A stretch of 64,000 bases of DNA from the NCBI GenBank assembly GCA_035373905.1, contig DAOSOK010000015.1, forward strand, positions 1 to 64,000, read 5' to 3'. Below are positions 24,715 through 35,500 of this stretch, in pieces (position 1 is the stretch's first letter; each line of letters begins with the position of its first letter). Source of the stretch: Candidatus Ozemobacteraceae bacterium. GTDB taxonomy: Bacteria; Muiribacteriota; Ozemobacteria; Ozemobacterales; Ozemobacteraceae. Below the pieces are notes generated by a model that worked only from the letters and a program-made list of their open reading frames with translations, searched no databases and was not told the origin of the DNA. The position numbers and the translations under genes were made by a program.

Positions 24715-25500
24715 ATGGGTATCCGGGTAAAGGACATCATGGATCCGAATCCGGTCACGGTGGCGTGCGGCGAGACGCTCTTCGGCCTTCGCGAGATCAT
24801 GATCCTGCGACAGCCCGAGTGCGTGCTGGTTCTCAATCAGTATCGGAAAGTCGCCGGGCTGCTGACGCCGGCGCATCTTGCCACCGCGAACGACGCCGAC
24901 GTCGACGACAAGGTCGACCGGTTCATGATCAAGAAGTTCAAGGTCGTCAACGCCAACGCCGAGGTGCGGGAAGCGGCGGCGCTGCTTTCGGCGAGCGAAC
25001 TCGAGGCACTGCCCGTGCTCGACAACGCCGAGGAGCTCGTCGGGGTCGTCACGTATAAAGACATCGTGAAGGATCTGGTCGAGGACCGCTCGGAACAGAA
25101 GCTGACGCCCGAGAGCGCGGTTATCTACCTCGCGATGACGCGGGATCCCGAGCAGGAAGAATACTGGCTGCAGAAGGTCACCAGCGCCGGGTTCCGGGCC
25201 GCCATCACCCAGGTCGGCGCGACGGCCGAGAAGCTGCCGATCAAGCTGCGGGAAGCGACGATCGTCGCCGCGATCGCGCGCTCGGTCATCCGCGAGGATC
25301 CGCGCGAAAAGTTCGCCGTGAGTAACGCGGTGCGCGATATTTATAGTCAGTGCAATGTCATCAACCCCGGCCTCGGCGGCGGCTTCAAGGTCGCCATCGT
25401 CCGGGGCGAAGGCCGGATCGCGGTCGCCGCGTTCGGCCGGTGCGGCCACGCTCTTGCCAACGGCAACGAGCAGATTTTCATGGGGGGGAACATCGTCTGA
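24715..25500 (+). CDS. CBS-pair protein fused to a HutP-like domain
   Basis: A 261-residue protein. Two CBS motifs fill residues 1-125 (VKDIMDPNPVTVACGETLFG; LPVLDNAEELVGVVTYKDIV) and probably bind adenine nucleotides. The C-terminal 130 residues (SAVIYLAMTRDPEQEEYWLQ, REATIVAAIARSVIRED, NPGLGGGFKVAIVRGEGRIA, then VAAFGRCGHA) resemble the HutP antiterminator family, which binds RNA with metal and histidine. The HutP call is pattern-based and unproven. The gene ends 1 nt before gltX, suggesting co-transcription with aminoacyl-tRNA synthetase genes. Confidence 0.6.
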   Translation: MGIRVKDIMDPNPVTVACGETLFGLREIMILRQPECVLVLNQYRKVAGLLTPAHLATANDADVDDKVDRFMIKKFKVVNANAEVREAAALLSASELEALPVLDNAEELVGVVTYKDIVKDLVEDRSEQKLTPESAVIYLAMTRDPEQEEYWLQKVTSAGFRAAITQVGATAEKLPIKLREATIVAAIARSVIREDPREKFAVSNAVRDIYSQCNVINPGLGGGFKVAIVRGEGRIAVAAFGRCGHALANGNEQIFMGGNIV

Positions 25501-25501
25501 A

Positions 25502-26926
25502 ATGACCGTCAGAGTACGCTTCGCGCCTTCGCCCACCGGTTACCTGCACGTCGGGGGCGCCCGCACGGCCCTGTTCAACTGGTTGTTCGCAAAACGCCAC
25601 GGCGGCAGCTTCATCCTGCGCATCGAGGACACCGATCTCGAACGGTCGACCGCCGAGTCGGAGGAGGGGTTGCTGCGCGATCTGCGCTGGCTGGGCCTGA
25701 CCTGGGACGAAGGCCCCGGCATCGGCGGCCCGCACGCGCCGTACCGGCAGTCGGAGCGCACGAAGATCTACCAGGAATGGGCGCATCGCCTGGTCGAGAA
25801 AGGCGCGGCGTATCCCTGCTTCTGCAGGGAAGAAGAGCTCGAACAGAAGCGCCAGCAGGCCGAGGCGGAGCACCGCTCGCTCCATTACGACGGAACCTGT
25901 CGCCGGTTGTCCCCCGACGAGGCGAAACGCCGCGTCGAGGCGGGCGAGCCGCACTGCATCCGCGTCAGCGTGCCGGCGAAGGACTACGCCGTCGACGATC
26001 TCGTGCGCGGCCGGGTCGAGTGGAAGGCGGAGACGCTCGGGGATTTCATCATCCTGCGCTCGAACGGCATGCCGGTCTACAACTTCTGCGTCGTCGTCGA
26101 CGATGCTGACATGGAAATCACGCACGTCATCCGCGCCGAAGAGCACCTCACGAACACGCACCGCCAGCTGATCCTTTACGAGGCGCTCGGGAAGCCGACG
26201 CCGAAGTTCGCTCACGTATCGCTGATTCTCGGCGCCGACAAGACCAAACTGTCGAAGCGGCACGGGGCGACGTCGGTCGGGCAGTATGAGGCCGACGGTT
26301 TTCTCCCCGAAGCGATGATCAACTTCCTGGCGTTGCTGGGCTGGGCCGAGGGAATAGATAAAGAAGTATATACAATCCAGGAGCTGATCGAGAAGTTCTC
26401 GCTCGAACGCATCAACCCGGCGCCGGCCGTGTTCGACCACACCAAGCTGGTCTGGATGAACGGCATGCACATCCGCCTGCTTCCCCCTGAAAAGCTCGCT
26501 GAGATGATCGCGAAGCCGATGCGCGCCGCATTTCCCGACGATCCGCGGATGAACGACGCCGCGTTTCTGAAAAACCTCGCGTTGACGGTCCAGCCGGCGC
26601 TGGCGGTCATTCCCGACGTCGTGAACGTCGCGAAGCCCTTCCTGCAGGCCGGCGAACCCGCCGACGACGAGGCGAAGGCGGCCCTGGCCGCCCCCGAGGT
26701 TCCGGTCCTCATGGCCGCTCTCGCCGAAGAGTTCAAGACCTGCGGGTGGGAGAAGGACCCGATCAATGCTGCGATCAAGGCGGCGGGCAAGAAGGCGGGA
26801 GCGAAGGGAAAGGGACTGTTCATGCCGCTTCGCGTCAAACTGACCGGCACCTGCCACGGCCCCGATCTCATCAACGTGCTCAACCTCCTGGGCCGCGACG
26901 AAGTCGTCAGGCGCCTGACTTTATAA
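25502..26926 (+). CDS. gltX: Glutamyl-tRNA synthetase
   Basis: Charges tRNA-Glu (and possibly tRNA-Gln). The protein is 474 residues. FAPSPTGYLHVGGARTALFN contains the HVGG version of HIGH. CFCREEE and the downstream YDGTC hold zinc-type cysteines. KTKLSKRHGAT is the KMSKS loop. The start ATG 25502 comes 1 nt after the CBS gene stop; the longer frame upstream overlaps that gene and lacks family similarity. A run of AT-rich codons (ATA, AAA, GTA, ACA) lies at 26354-26376. Confidence 0.97.
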   Translation: MTVRVRFAPSPTGYLHVGGARTALFNWLFAKRHGGSFILRIEDTDLERSTAESEEGLLRDLRWLGLTWDEGPGIGGPHAPYRQSERTKIYQEWAHRLVEKGAAYPCFCREEELEQKRQQAEAEHRSLHYDGTCRRLSPDEAKRRVEAGEPHCIRVSVPAKDYAVDDLVRGRVEWKAETLGDFIILRSNGMPVYNFCVVVDDADMEITHVIRAEEHLTNTHRQLILYEALGKPTPKFAHVSLILGADKTKLSKRHGATSVGQYEADGFLPEAMINFLALLGWAEGIDKEVYTIQELIEKFSLERINPAPAVFDHTKLVWMNGMHIRLLPPEKLAEMIAKPMRAAFPDDPRMNDAAFLKNLALTVQPALAVIPDVVNVAKPFLQAGEPADDEAKAALAAPEVPVLMAALAEEFKTCGWEKDPINAAIKAAGKKAGAKGKGLFMPLRVKLTGTCHGPDLINVLNLLGRDEVVRRLTL

Positions 26927-26953
26927 CATTTACTATTCAACGGAGCGACCGAC

Positions 26954-29428
26954 ATGGCAGAACGATACGAATTCACCGCAGTGCAGGAAAAGTGGCACAG
27001 GATCTGGGCCGACAAGCGGATCTACCGGACGGCCGAAGACCGCTCGAAGCCGAAATTCTACTGCCTCGACTTTTTCCCGTATCCCTCCGGGAACGGCCTG
27101 TCGGTCGGTCACCTGCGCAACTACGTTCCGACCGACGTCATCTCGCGCATGAAGCGGATGCAGGGCTTCAACGTCCTGCACCCCATGGGCTGGGACGCGT
27201 TCGGCCTACCGGCAGAGAACTTCGCGATCAAGATGGGCGTCCATCCCACCGAGACGACCGCGAAGAATGCCGCGAACTACCGGCGCCAGCTCAGTCTCGT
27301 CGAGTGTTCCTACGACTGGGATCGCGAGATCAATTCGACCGATCCGGGCTACTACAAGTGGACCCAGTGGTTCTTCCTGATGCTGCACAAGCGGGGCCTG
27401 GCCTACCAGGCGACCGGCGCGCAGTGGTGGTGCCCGAGCTGTCAGACGATCCTCGCCAACGAGCAGGTCGAGCAGGGCTGCTGCTGGCGGTGCGACTCGC
27501 AGGTCGAGAAGAAAGACCTGAAACAGTGGTTCTTCAAGATCACCGCCTACGCCGACCGGCTGATCGACGATCTCAAGACCGTCGACTGGCCCGACCACAT
27601 CAAGAAGATGCAGGAAAACTGGATCGGCCGCCGGACCGGCACGGAAGTGACCTTCAAAGGCGTTCACCCGACGACCGGCGAGACGTTTGACATCCCGATC
27701 TTCACCACGCGCGTCGACACGATCTTCGGCGTCACGTTCATGACGCTGGCCCCCGAGCATCCGCTCGTCGAGAAGCTGACCCACCCCGACCGGAAAGCAG
27801 CCGTGGAGGAATACGTCGCAGAGTCTCGCCGCAAGAGCGAGATCGACCGTCTCTCGACCGAGAAGGAAAAAACGGGCACGGCGCTCGGCAGCTTCGCGAT
27901 CAATCCGTTCAACGGAGAGAAGGTGCCGATCTATATCGGCGACTACGTTCTCGTCAGCTACGGCACGGGCGCCGTCATGGCCGTTCCGGCGCACGATGAG
28001 CGTGACTTTGCATTTGCGAAGAAATATGGCATCCCGGTTCGCGAGGTCATCACGCCCGCCGGCAAGGCGCAGGGAAATCTTTCGGCCGCCTATACCGAAT
28101 ACGGCATCCTGATCGATTCGGGCGAGTTCTCGGGCCTGACCTCCGAGCAGTCGATGGAGCGCATGGCCGCCTGGCTCGAAGGCAAAAAGCTCGGCCAGAA
28201 GCGCGTGAACTACAAATTTCGCGACTGGCTGATCAGCCGCCAGCGATACTGGGGCGCACCGATTCCGGTCGTGCACTGCGACAGCTGCGGCACGGTGCCG
28301 GTTCCCGACAACCAGCTTCCGGTGCTGCTTCCCCCGATCAAGGAGTTCAAGCCCGGCCAGGACGGGAAATCGCCGCTCGCCGGCATTTCCGACTGGGTCA
28401 ACACGACCTGTCCGACATGCGGAAAGCCCGCACGGCGCGAGACCGACACGATGGACGGCTTTGCCTGCTCCTCGTGGTATTTCCTGCGGTTCATCGACCC
28501 GAAGCTCGATTCGGCCCCGTTCGACAAGGAAAAGGCCGCCTACTGGCTGCCGGTCGACCTGTATGTCGGCGGCGCCGAGCATGCCGTCATGCACCTCCTG
28601 TATGCCCGGTTCTGGACGAAAGTCATGCAGGACGAAGGGCTGATCCCCTTCGGCGAGCCGTTCGCGATGCTGCGCAACCAGGGCATGATGCTGGCCCCCG
28701 ACGGCCAGAAGATGAGCAAGTCGAAGAACAACGTCATCACCCCCGACGAAATGGTCGAGAGATACGGCGCCGACACGCTTCGTGCGTTCATCCTGTTCCT
28801 GGGCTGCTTCGAACTCGAGGTCGCCTGGTCGGACGAAGGCATCAAGGGCATGTACCGCTTCGTGAACCGCGTCTACGATCTCGTCCAGGAGTATCCGGGA
28901 GACAAGGGCGGCGATGCCGAAGGCGAGAAGGCGATCGAGCTGAAGCGGTGGATCCACAAGTCTATCAAGGGCATCACGAACGATATCCAGACCTTCAGCT
29001 TCAACACGGCCGTCGCGAAGCTGATGGAGTTTGTGAACGCGCTTTCCGACTACGCGCGCAACACCCCGCTCGCCGGCACGAAGCTCTGGGGCGAGGCCAT
29101 CGACACCCTGCTCCTGCTGCTGGCTCCGATCACTCCGTATCTCGCGGAAGAGCTGTGGGAGCGCACCGGCCGAGGTCCGCGCGGGCTGGTTCATCAGCAG
29201 GCCTGGCCGAAGTGGGACGAATCGGCCCTTGCCGAGGATTCCGTGAACCTGCCGGTGCAGGTCAACGGTAAACTGCGCGATCAGGTTCGCGTCGCGATCG
29301 GCCTTTCCGACGACCAGGTTCGGGAAGAATGCCTCAAGAGCGAGAAGGTGCAGAAGTTCCTCGAGGGCAAGACGATCGTGAAATTCATTCACGTCCCGAA
29401 GCGGATGGCCAGCTTCGTGGTAAAATAA
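26954..29428 (+). CDS. leuS: Leucyl-tRNA synthetase
   Basis: An 824-residue class I synthetase of bacterial type. PYPSGNGLSVGHLRNYVPTD carries the HIGH motif. The CP1 editing domain includes TRVDTIFGVTFMTLAPEHPL and the conserved Asp of VPAHDERDF. KMSKSKNNVITPDEM is the KMSKS loop. Zinc-type CysxxCys pairs occur in the insert (CPSCQT, CWRCD; CDSCG, CPTCG). GGAG lies 10 nt upstream of ATG 26954. It follows gltX by 27 nt. Confidence 0.98.
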   Translation: MAERYEFTAVQEKWHRIWADKRIYRTAEDRSKPKFYCLDFFPYPSGNGLSVGHLRNYVPTDVISRMKRMQGFNVLHPMGWDAFGLPAENFAIKMGVHPTETTAKNAANYRRQLSLVECSYDWDREINSTDPGYYKWTQWFFLMLHKRGLAYQATGAQWWCPSCQTILANEQVEQGCCWRCDSQVEKKDLKQWFFKITAYADRLIDDLKTVDWPDHIKKMQENWIGRRTGTEVTFKGVHPTTGETFDIPIFTTRVDTIFGVTFMTLAPEHPLVEKLTHPDRKAAVEEYVAESRRKSEIDRLSTEKEKTGTALGSFAINPFNGEKVPIYIGDYVLVSYGTGAVMAVPAHDERDFAFAKKYGIPVREVITPAGKAQGNLSAAYTEYGILIDSGEFSGLTSEQSMERMAAWLEGKKLGQKRVNYKFRDWLISRQRYWGAPIPVVHCDSCGTVPVPDNQLPVLLPPIKEFKPGQDGKSPLAGISDWVNTTCPTCGKPARRETDTMDGFACSSWYFLRFIDPKLDSAPFDKEKAAYWLPVDLYVGGAEHAVMHLLYARFWTKVMQDEGLIPFGEPFAMLRNQGMMLAPDGQKMSKSKNNVITPDEMVERYGADTLRAFILFLGCFELEVAWSDEGIKGMYRFVNRVYDLVQEYPGDKGGDAEGEKAIELKRWIHKSIKGITNDIQTFSFNTAVAKLMEFVNALSDYARNTPLAGTKLWGEAIDTLLLLLAPITPYLAEELWERTGRGPRGLVHQQAWPKWDESALAEDSVNLPVQVNGKLRDQVRVAIGLSDDQVREECLKSEKVQKFLEGKTIVKFIHVPKRMASFVVK

Positions 29429-29440
29429 CAGAACGTATGC

Positions 29441-29470
29441 GAAGCCCCGGCAGAGAATGGCCGGGGCTTC
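29441..29470 (+). terminator. Hairpin after leuS
   Basis: GAAGCCCCGG (29441-29450) and CCGGGGCTTC (29461-29470) form a perfect 10-bp stem with a 10-nt loop. There is no T-tract, so termination would be weak or the hairpin may serve as an mRNA 3' end. Confidence 0.5.
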
Positions 29471-29493
29471 GTCACGTGATGGAAAGGTGTGTC

Positions 29494-30285
29494 ATGGTGC
29501 CTGAAGAACGCCGGCGCAAAGAGATCGCGGATGAAATTGCCGCGGCGCTGGACCGTGCCGTCGCCATGGCGTTTCTCGTGACCGCGGGGCTCGTCGCGGC
29601 CGGTCATCTGAGCCTCTCCGGTGAAGGAGCGTCCTGGGGGCTCGTCGTTCGCGAACCGGCTCTCGTGTCGAGAGTCGCGGCCATCACCGCCTGGGACCTG
29701 GGCAGTTCGTTTCTCGCGCTTCGATGGTGGCGAAAACCTCTCTGGAACAGCGAGGCCGGCGAAGCCCTGCTGACGCTGATCGCCAGCCTCATTCTCTGGC
29801 GTGTGCTGTTCGGCGTCGGAATCAACCTGGTCGATGCCGCCTTCCCCGCCCTCCTGCCGGCCTGGGCGATCGCGTATGCGCCCCCTCTGAATGCCGATCT
29901 CGCCGGCTCCGGCGTCGGTCTGGCCGGTCTCTGGCTCTTCATCGGCGTTCTCGCGGCGGCGAAAGAGACGATCGCCCGCGGACTTTTCCGGCTCGACGAA
30001 CGGGCAGATTCTCCGCTTTGCTGCCTGTTCGCATGGCATCACCGAAAAGACGCCGTGTTCTCTCTTCTGGGGTGCCTCGGGGCCACAGCCACGGCGATGA
30101 ACGTTTCTCCCCGGGCAGCCGGGATGTTCGTCGCCTCCATCAAGTTGCTGCTGCTGGGATCCGCTGCTCTCGCCATTTTTCGCCGGTGTTCGCTGCGACT
30201 TCTGGCCGGTCGAGAAGTCGGAACCACATCCTGTGAAATGCGTGATAGAATGAACGCCAAAGGGGAGGATGAGGAACGCGGATGA
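29494..30285 (+). CDS. Integral membrane protein, unknown family (operon gene 1)
   Basis: A 263-residue protein with a charged cytoplasmic start (VPEERRRKEIADEIAAALDR) and about six hydrophobic segments (AVAMAFLVTAGLVAAG; EALLTLIASLILWRVLFGVG; GLAGLWLFIGVLAAA; FSLLGCLGATATAM and others). I do not recognise a family. ATG 29494 has AAAGG 6 nt upstream. Its stop overlaps the next start (ATGA), so it is translationally coupled to a run of three further membrane proteins, which suggests one membrane complex with the P-type ATPase-like protein. Confidence 0.75.
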   Translation: MVPEERRRKEIADEIAAALDRAVAMAFLVTAGLVAAGHLSLSGEGASWGLVVREPALVSRVAAITAWDLGSSFLALRWWRKPLWNSEAGEALLTLIASLILWRVLFGVGINLVDAAFPALLPAWAIAYAPPLNADLAGSGVGLAGLWLFIGVLAAAKETIARGLFRLDERADSPLCCLFAWHHRKDAVFSLLGCLGATATAMNVSPRAAGMFVASIKLLLLGSAALAIFRRCSLRLLAGREVGTTSCEMRDRMNAKGEDEERG

Positions 30286-30857
30286 ATGACGTATCGGGAT
30301 TTCTCGAGTTGCGCGCCATCGGCTACTTTTTCGGGCATCTGGGCAAGGTGTTCGTCGGAACAGGCGTTCTCGAGGCCTTCGTCTGGCTTGCCATTGCCAT
30401 GCTCGCCGGCTTGGCCGTCGCGATCATCGTGCTGTTGAGCATTCCCAGAATTCTCGAAGATTATGTGAAGATCTACAACTGGTATGTGAATTCTGACTTT
30501 TACGTCATTTTCGAAGAGAAAATCGAGGTCCGGCTCGTCTTCAAACTGGCGTTCCTCCCGGTCTACCTCGTGGTCTCCCTCTTTTTTCTCACCGTGAATC
30601 TCATGGTGAGAACCGCCTATCATCTCGTCGCGCGCCTGAACCTGCTGCGCTGCGTGAACTGCCATGCCAGGATCGAATGGGCCGAGGGAACGGTCACCTG
30701 CGACGTCTGCGGCGATCACATCGTCGGAGCTCCGACGAAGACGTGCCCCGGCTGTAATGCGAAACCCAACGCCGTGCGCTGTCCCTACTGCGGCTTTCTC
30801 GTGTTCATCGACCTGATCGGGCAGGCCCCGACGGGCCGGGCCGGGCGGAAGAGCTGA
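30282..30857 (+). CDS. Two-helix membrane protein with double zinc ribbon (operon gene 2)
   Basis: A 191-residue protein. Hydrophobic helices lie at residues about 32-58 (LEAFVWLAIAMLAGLAVAII) and 88-112 (LAFLPVYLVVSLFFLTVNL). A double zinc ribbon fills residues 124-180 with four CxxC pairs: CVNCHA, CDVCG, CPGCNA and CPYCG. Such ribbons at a membrane anchor usually mediate protein or nucleic-acid contacts. It overlaps the upstream gene by 4 nt and the next gene starts 3 nt after its stop. The function is unknown. Confidence 0.8.
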   Translation: MNDVSGFLELRAIGYFFGHLGKVFVGTGVLEAFVWLAIAMLAGLAVAIIVLLSIPRILEDYVKIYNWYVNSDFYVIFEEKIEVRLVFKLAFLPVYLVVSLFFLTVNLMVRTAYHLVARLNLLRCVNCHARIEWAEGTVTCDVCGDHIVGAPTKTCPGCNAKPNAVRCPYCGFLVFIDLIGQAPTGRAGRKS

Positions 30858-30860
30858 ACC

Positions 30861-32504
30861 ATGGTCATCCGGTCGCGAAACCGCCTCTATTATTTCGACA
30901 GACATATATCAGACGCTTTTTTGCGGCTGACGGTCGTCTTTCTCGCCCTTTTCACCGCCGTTTCTGCCTGGCTGATGCTTCTGCGCACGGATTCGTTCAT
31001 CGACGCCGTGTTCTGGCCGCGCCTGCAGGATGAGATTGCGGATCTCGCCGGGAAGGAAGTGAGCAAGCTCGGCATGTCCGAACAATCGCTGCTCACACGG
31101 GTCATGCACGAGATGGAAAAGGACGGGGCCGGCATCACGAAGTTTCCCGAGTATGCCGAACGACTGTCGCCGAACAACCAGGCAATCGAGCTCATCCGCC
31201 TTCGCCTGACGATCCTCCGGTTGATGGTCCGCTCCATCGGATTCGTGTTTCTGGCATTTTTTATCGTCCTCTTCATCCTTCTGAGAGTCATCTATGGCGG
31301 CGCCGAACGGCGCTGGAAAATATTCCACTGGATATACGGCCAGTTCAACAAGGACGGAGCGTCGCGTCAGCCGTACGGCCTGGTTCGCTCGCTGACGCCG
31401 TTTCAGCGAAAGATGTTCGAGATCGCCTTTGCGTTATCGAAGGGCAATCCCGACGGAAGCCTGGAGTTCGACATCGGGAAGGTCGCCGCCCTCCTGTGGC
31501 CGGGCGAGGACGCTCTTACGGACCGCCGCAGAGGCATGATCGCCATCGCCTTCACGGAGCTGTGCGACGAGTTTTTCTACTTCCAGATTTCCGGCCCGCG
31601 CGGCATGGCGATCCGCACCTATTGTCCCCTGATTCCTTTCGAGGACCAGGTGAAAAAGGAATGGGTGCGCGACTCCGCGGGACGCGAAATCGAGGCGTTC
31701 ACCGCCGGGCGTTTCCGATTTTCACCGCCTCTCTATGAAGAGCATCTCAGGAACCGCTATCCGAAACTGCCGCACCCCGTTGCCTACGCGCTCGACGATC
31801 GCCGGCATCCCTTCGCGTTCCGGGCCTATCTGACGCTTTGGGAATTGCTGGTGGAACGAAACAGGATCGATCTCGCGGCGGCCGGCCCCGATGCGACGGG
31901 AGTCTCGAGCGCCGTCGAGCTGTCGCTGATAGGGCTGATCGAAAAGGCTTGTCTCGAGATGAGCGCCGGGCATGATGACGCGCTTCTCGAGCAGATCCAC
32001 CAGGATCTCGGCAAACTCAAGGAACTCGGCTTCATCCGCGGCTGGACGATCGAGGAGAACGGGGACCCCGTCCATCCCTCCTGGTACAAGTCCTCGAGCC
32101 TGTTCGTCTACGATGCGGCATCGAACACCTACCACATGAATTCCGGCCTCATCACCCGCAAGATCTATCGGTTCGACATGGCCTCCTGGACGGATCTCGA
32201 AAAGATCCATATCGTGCGCCGGCGCTGCGCCTTCGTCGACAATCTGAACACCCCCTGTTCGAGGCAGGCCATGGCCGGAAGCCCCTATTGCAAGCGTCAT
32301 GCGAAAGCGCTCGACTTCGAAACTCCGAAGCTGTTCTACGAGAAGGTGAAGGCATTGACGGCACCGGATGAGTCCGATCCTTCCGTTCAGGACGCGGCCG
32401 CAACGACTCGGCGTTACTCGGCTGAGGATCTCGAAGCAACGCCTGCCGTCATCATTCCGCCGCCGCCCCCCGCCGATCCGGAGCCGCCGAAGAATACAGC
32501 GTGA
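30861..32504 (+). CDS. Membrane protein with large cytoplasmic domain and Cys/His tail (operon gene 3)
   Basis: A 547-residue protein. Helices at residues 22-42 (LRLTVVFLALFTAVSAWLML) and 118-138 (VRSIGFVFLAFFIVLFILL) flank an extracytoplasmic loop of 75 residues. The remainder is a soluble region rich in charged residues. Near residues 453-480 there is C-x8-C-x9-C-x3-H (CAFVDNLNTPCS, MAGSPYCKRH), a probable zinc knuckle. A Pro-rich tail (IIPPPPPADPEPP) ends the protein. No family is recognised. GTG of the next gene overlaps its stop. Confidence 0.75.
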   Translation: MVIRSRNRLYYFDRHISDAFLRLTVVFLALFTAVSAWLMLLRTDSFIDAVFWPRLQDEIADLAGKEVSKLGMSEQSLLTRVMHEMEKDGAGITKFPEYAERLSPNNQAIELIRLRLTILRLMVRSIGFVFLAFFIVLFILLRVIYGGAERRWKIFHWIYGQFNKDGASRQPYGLVRSLTPFQRKMFEIAFALSKGNPDGSLEFDIGKVAALLWPGEDALTDRRRGMIAIAFTELCDEFFYFQISGPRGMAIRTYCPLIPFEDQVKKEWVRDSAGREIEAFTAGRFRFSPPLYEEHLRNRYPKLPHPVAYALDDRRHPFAFRAYLTLWELLVERNRIDLAAAGPDATGVSSAVELSLIGLIEKACLEMSAGHDDALLEQIHQDLGKLKELGFIRGWTIEENGDPVHPSWYKSSSLFVYDAASNTYHMNSGLITRKIYRFDMASWTDLEKIHIVRRRCAFVDNLNTPCSRQAMAGSPYCKRHAKALDFETPKLFYEKVKALTAPDESDPSVQDAAATTRRYSAEDLEATPAVIIPPPPPADPEPPKNTA

Positions 32505-35500
32505 CCTCCGACAAGCGACGTTCCTCTCCGAAACTTCGAGCCGGCGGTACGGAAACCGGCGGCCCGTTGTCCCCGGACGTTTCCGCAGCACCGGTTCCGC
32601 CGCGGATATTCCCAACTCCCGAAGAGCTCGGGGGCCTCCGGGAAGAGGAAATCGAGTCTCAACGGGGCAGGTTCGGATCAAACCTGCTTTCACCACCTCC
32701 ACGACCGCCCTGGTGGACGGGGTGGCTCAGACAGTTCGACGATCCGATCATTCGCATCCTTCTCGTAACAGCCGCTGCAACGGCTCTCATCGGGATATCC
32801 GACGGCAGTATGCTCGAAAGCGCCGTCATCGGTCTCATCATCCTCCTTGCGACGCTGATCGGCTTCATCAGCGAGGAACGTGCCGAGCGTGAATTCAGCC
32901 TGCTTATCTCGGCCCGCGAATGCGTTCCGGTGCGCGTCGTCCGCGGCGGAGCGATGATCTCCATCGCCCGTTCGGAGGTCGTCGTCGATGACATCGTCTG
33001 GCTGGAAGCGGGAGATGAAGTGCCGGCAGACGGCATTCTCCTGAACGGGCAGGCCGTTGAAGTCGACGAATCCATGATAACGGGCGACCGGCCTTCCATC
33101 TCGAAAGTTCCGTACGACCCGCATTCCATCGCCATGACTGGTGCCAGGCTTTCACGTTCCGATCGGCTTCTGCGAGGTTCCACCGTCACCCATGGCCGCG
33201 GGGTGATGAGGGTCACCTCGGTCGGCGACGCCACGAAGCTGGGGCAGGCAGGTGCGGCAGCCGTGGCCGAGCGCGAGGAACCGTCTCCGCTCAGGTTGCA
33301 GCTCGACGGCATCGCCCGCGCCATCGCTTTCTTCGGCGTCACCATATCCGCACTCGTTTTCACGGTTCTCGTCGCAGGCCGTATCGCGGGCGGGAATGTC
33401 TCGTTCACTCCGGCTCAGGCATGGGCACATGCCAGTCTCGGGTTTGGTATAGTGGCAATGATATTTCCATTCTGGCTGCCCGCGGCGCTGGACGTTCTGG
33501 GCATTCTCGGGTTTGAAGTCACGGGCAGAGATCTCTTCGTCGAATCTCCCTGGCGCCTCGGTCTTCGCTGGGGCGGCATCTGCGTCGGCGCGGGGCTGTT
33601 CCTGGGGAGCGCCGCTGGCATCCTGCCCCTCGTTCCGGCGGCGTGGGGAAGCCGGCCGCTCGAGGCGGCCCTGCTGCAGGATTTTCTCCAGACCCTCGCC
33701 CTGATCGTCGTGGCGGTCCCCGACGGGCTCAGCATGAGCATCACGCTGTGCCTCGCCTGGGGCATGCGCCGGCTGCTCGCGGGCCGAACCCTCGTGCGCC
33801 GGCTTCATGCCTGCGAGACGATCGGGGCCGTGACCGTCATCTGCACGGGCGATTCCGGGGCGATGCTCGACCCGCGGCTCACCGTTGGAAGCGTCATCCA
33901 GGGCTGCTCGCTCCAATCCCGGGAAACGGTTCCACACTCGCTTCTTGCGGAAGCCATGGCCGTGAACGCGACCGCGCATCTTGCGCGACGGCGTGAGGAT
34001 CCGCCCGTCACGATCGGCGATCCGCTCGAGGGCGCGCTCCTGTTCTGGCTGCGCGATCGAGGCATTTCCTACATGAGCCACCGGAGCAACTTCGAACTTC
34101 ATCGACAATGGCCGGCCGGCCCGGACGCATGGTTCATGGCGACTCTGGGGCATCCTGCGGACAAGAATTCGCCGAATGCCTGGCGCCTGCACGTGAAAGC
34201 CCAGGGTGACATGCTGCTGAAGCGATGCCGAAGCGCCCTCGTCGATGGAAATATCGTTTCCCTCGAGGCGGGCTCGCCGTTTCGCCTCTCTCTGGAAACC
34301 CATCTGGAGCGTCTTTCCCCGGTCGGCAGGACGATCGGTTTTGCCATGCGCGAAGGAGCGGGAGCGCATCCTGACGATCCATCGGCGGATCTGACGTGGC
34401 TGGGAGCGGTGGTGATAACCGGATCCATCTCGCCGGAAACAGCCGCCGCCTTCGATCAATGCCGCCGGGCCGGGATCCGAGTGACCCTGGTGTCGTCCGC
34501 AGGGCCGGAAAACGCGGCCCGGGTCGCACGCGAAGCTGGACTTCGCATGGCAGACGCCGATCCCGGCAGCATCCTGACGGGAGAGGAGATGCACAGGCTC
34601 GACGGCATGCATGCCGCACACGCCGCCGGCAGACTCGCCGTTCTTGCCCGTGCAGACGTTTCGGACCGAACGAAATTGATCGACCTCCTCAGGCAAAGGG
34701 GTGAAGTCGTCGCCGCCGTCGGCGATCATGACGCGGATGCCGCCAGTCTTCGGAGGGCGGATATCGGCCTTGTCATGGGAAACGGCGCCTCCGAACGAAT
34801 ACGCTCCGCCGGCGATCTCATCCTGCCCGACGAGGGGCTTCCCGCGCTTCTGACCGCCGTGAAGTGGGGCCGTGCGCTCTTTCTCAACATTCAGCGGTTC
34901 CTCGTGTTCCAGCTCTCCGTCAACCTGATGGCCCTCGGGATCAATCTGCTGGGTCCCCTCATCGGAGTCCGCCTTCCGCTGACGATTCTTCAGATGCTCT
35001 GGGTAAATATCATTATGGATATATTTGCAGCCCTGGCTCTCGCGACCGAGCCTCCGCATGCCGGCATCCTCGACGCCCCGCCCCGAAGAAGCCGCGATTT
35101 CATCGTGACCGGGGCAATGGTCCAGGCGATCCTGACGACGTCCGCGTTGTCCATGTCCGTCTTTTTGCTGGTGCTGCGCCACTGGCAGAGACCGGACGGA
35201 AGCATCGACGCCCGCCGCCTGACGTGGTTTTTCTGCCTGTTCGTGCTGGTCCAGCTCTGGAACCTCGTCAACGCCCGCGGCTTCGGCGCCCGCCGGCCGC
35301 CCTGGCTGGGGCTGGGCGAAAACCGGTGGTTCGGCGCGATGCTTCTCGCCATTCTCCTGGCCCAGGGGGCCATCGTCCAGTGGGGTGGTGCCCTGTTCAG
35401 GACCGTTCCGCTCTCCCTTACGGAATGGGCCGCCCTGATCGCAGGAACATCCCCGCTCCTCGTCGTCGGCCGCGCGCTCGGTTATCCCGGCCACCTTCGC

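Noticed and set aside
27206..29392. 728-codon frame antisense to leuS
   Set aside because: leuS is unmistakable, and the antisense frame has no start signal or domain.
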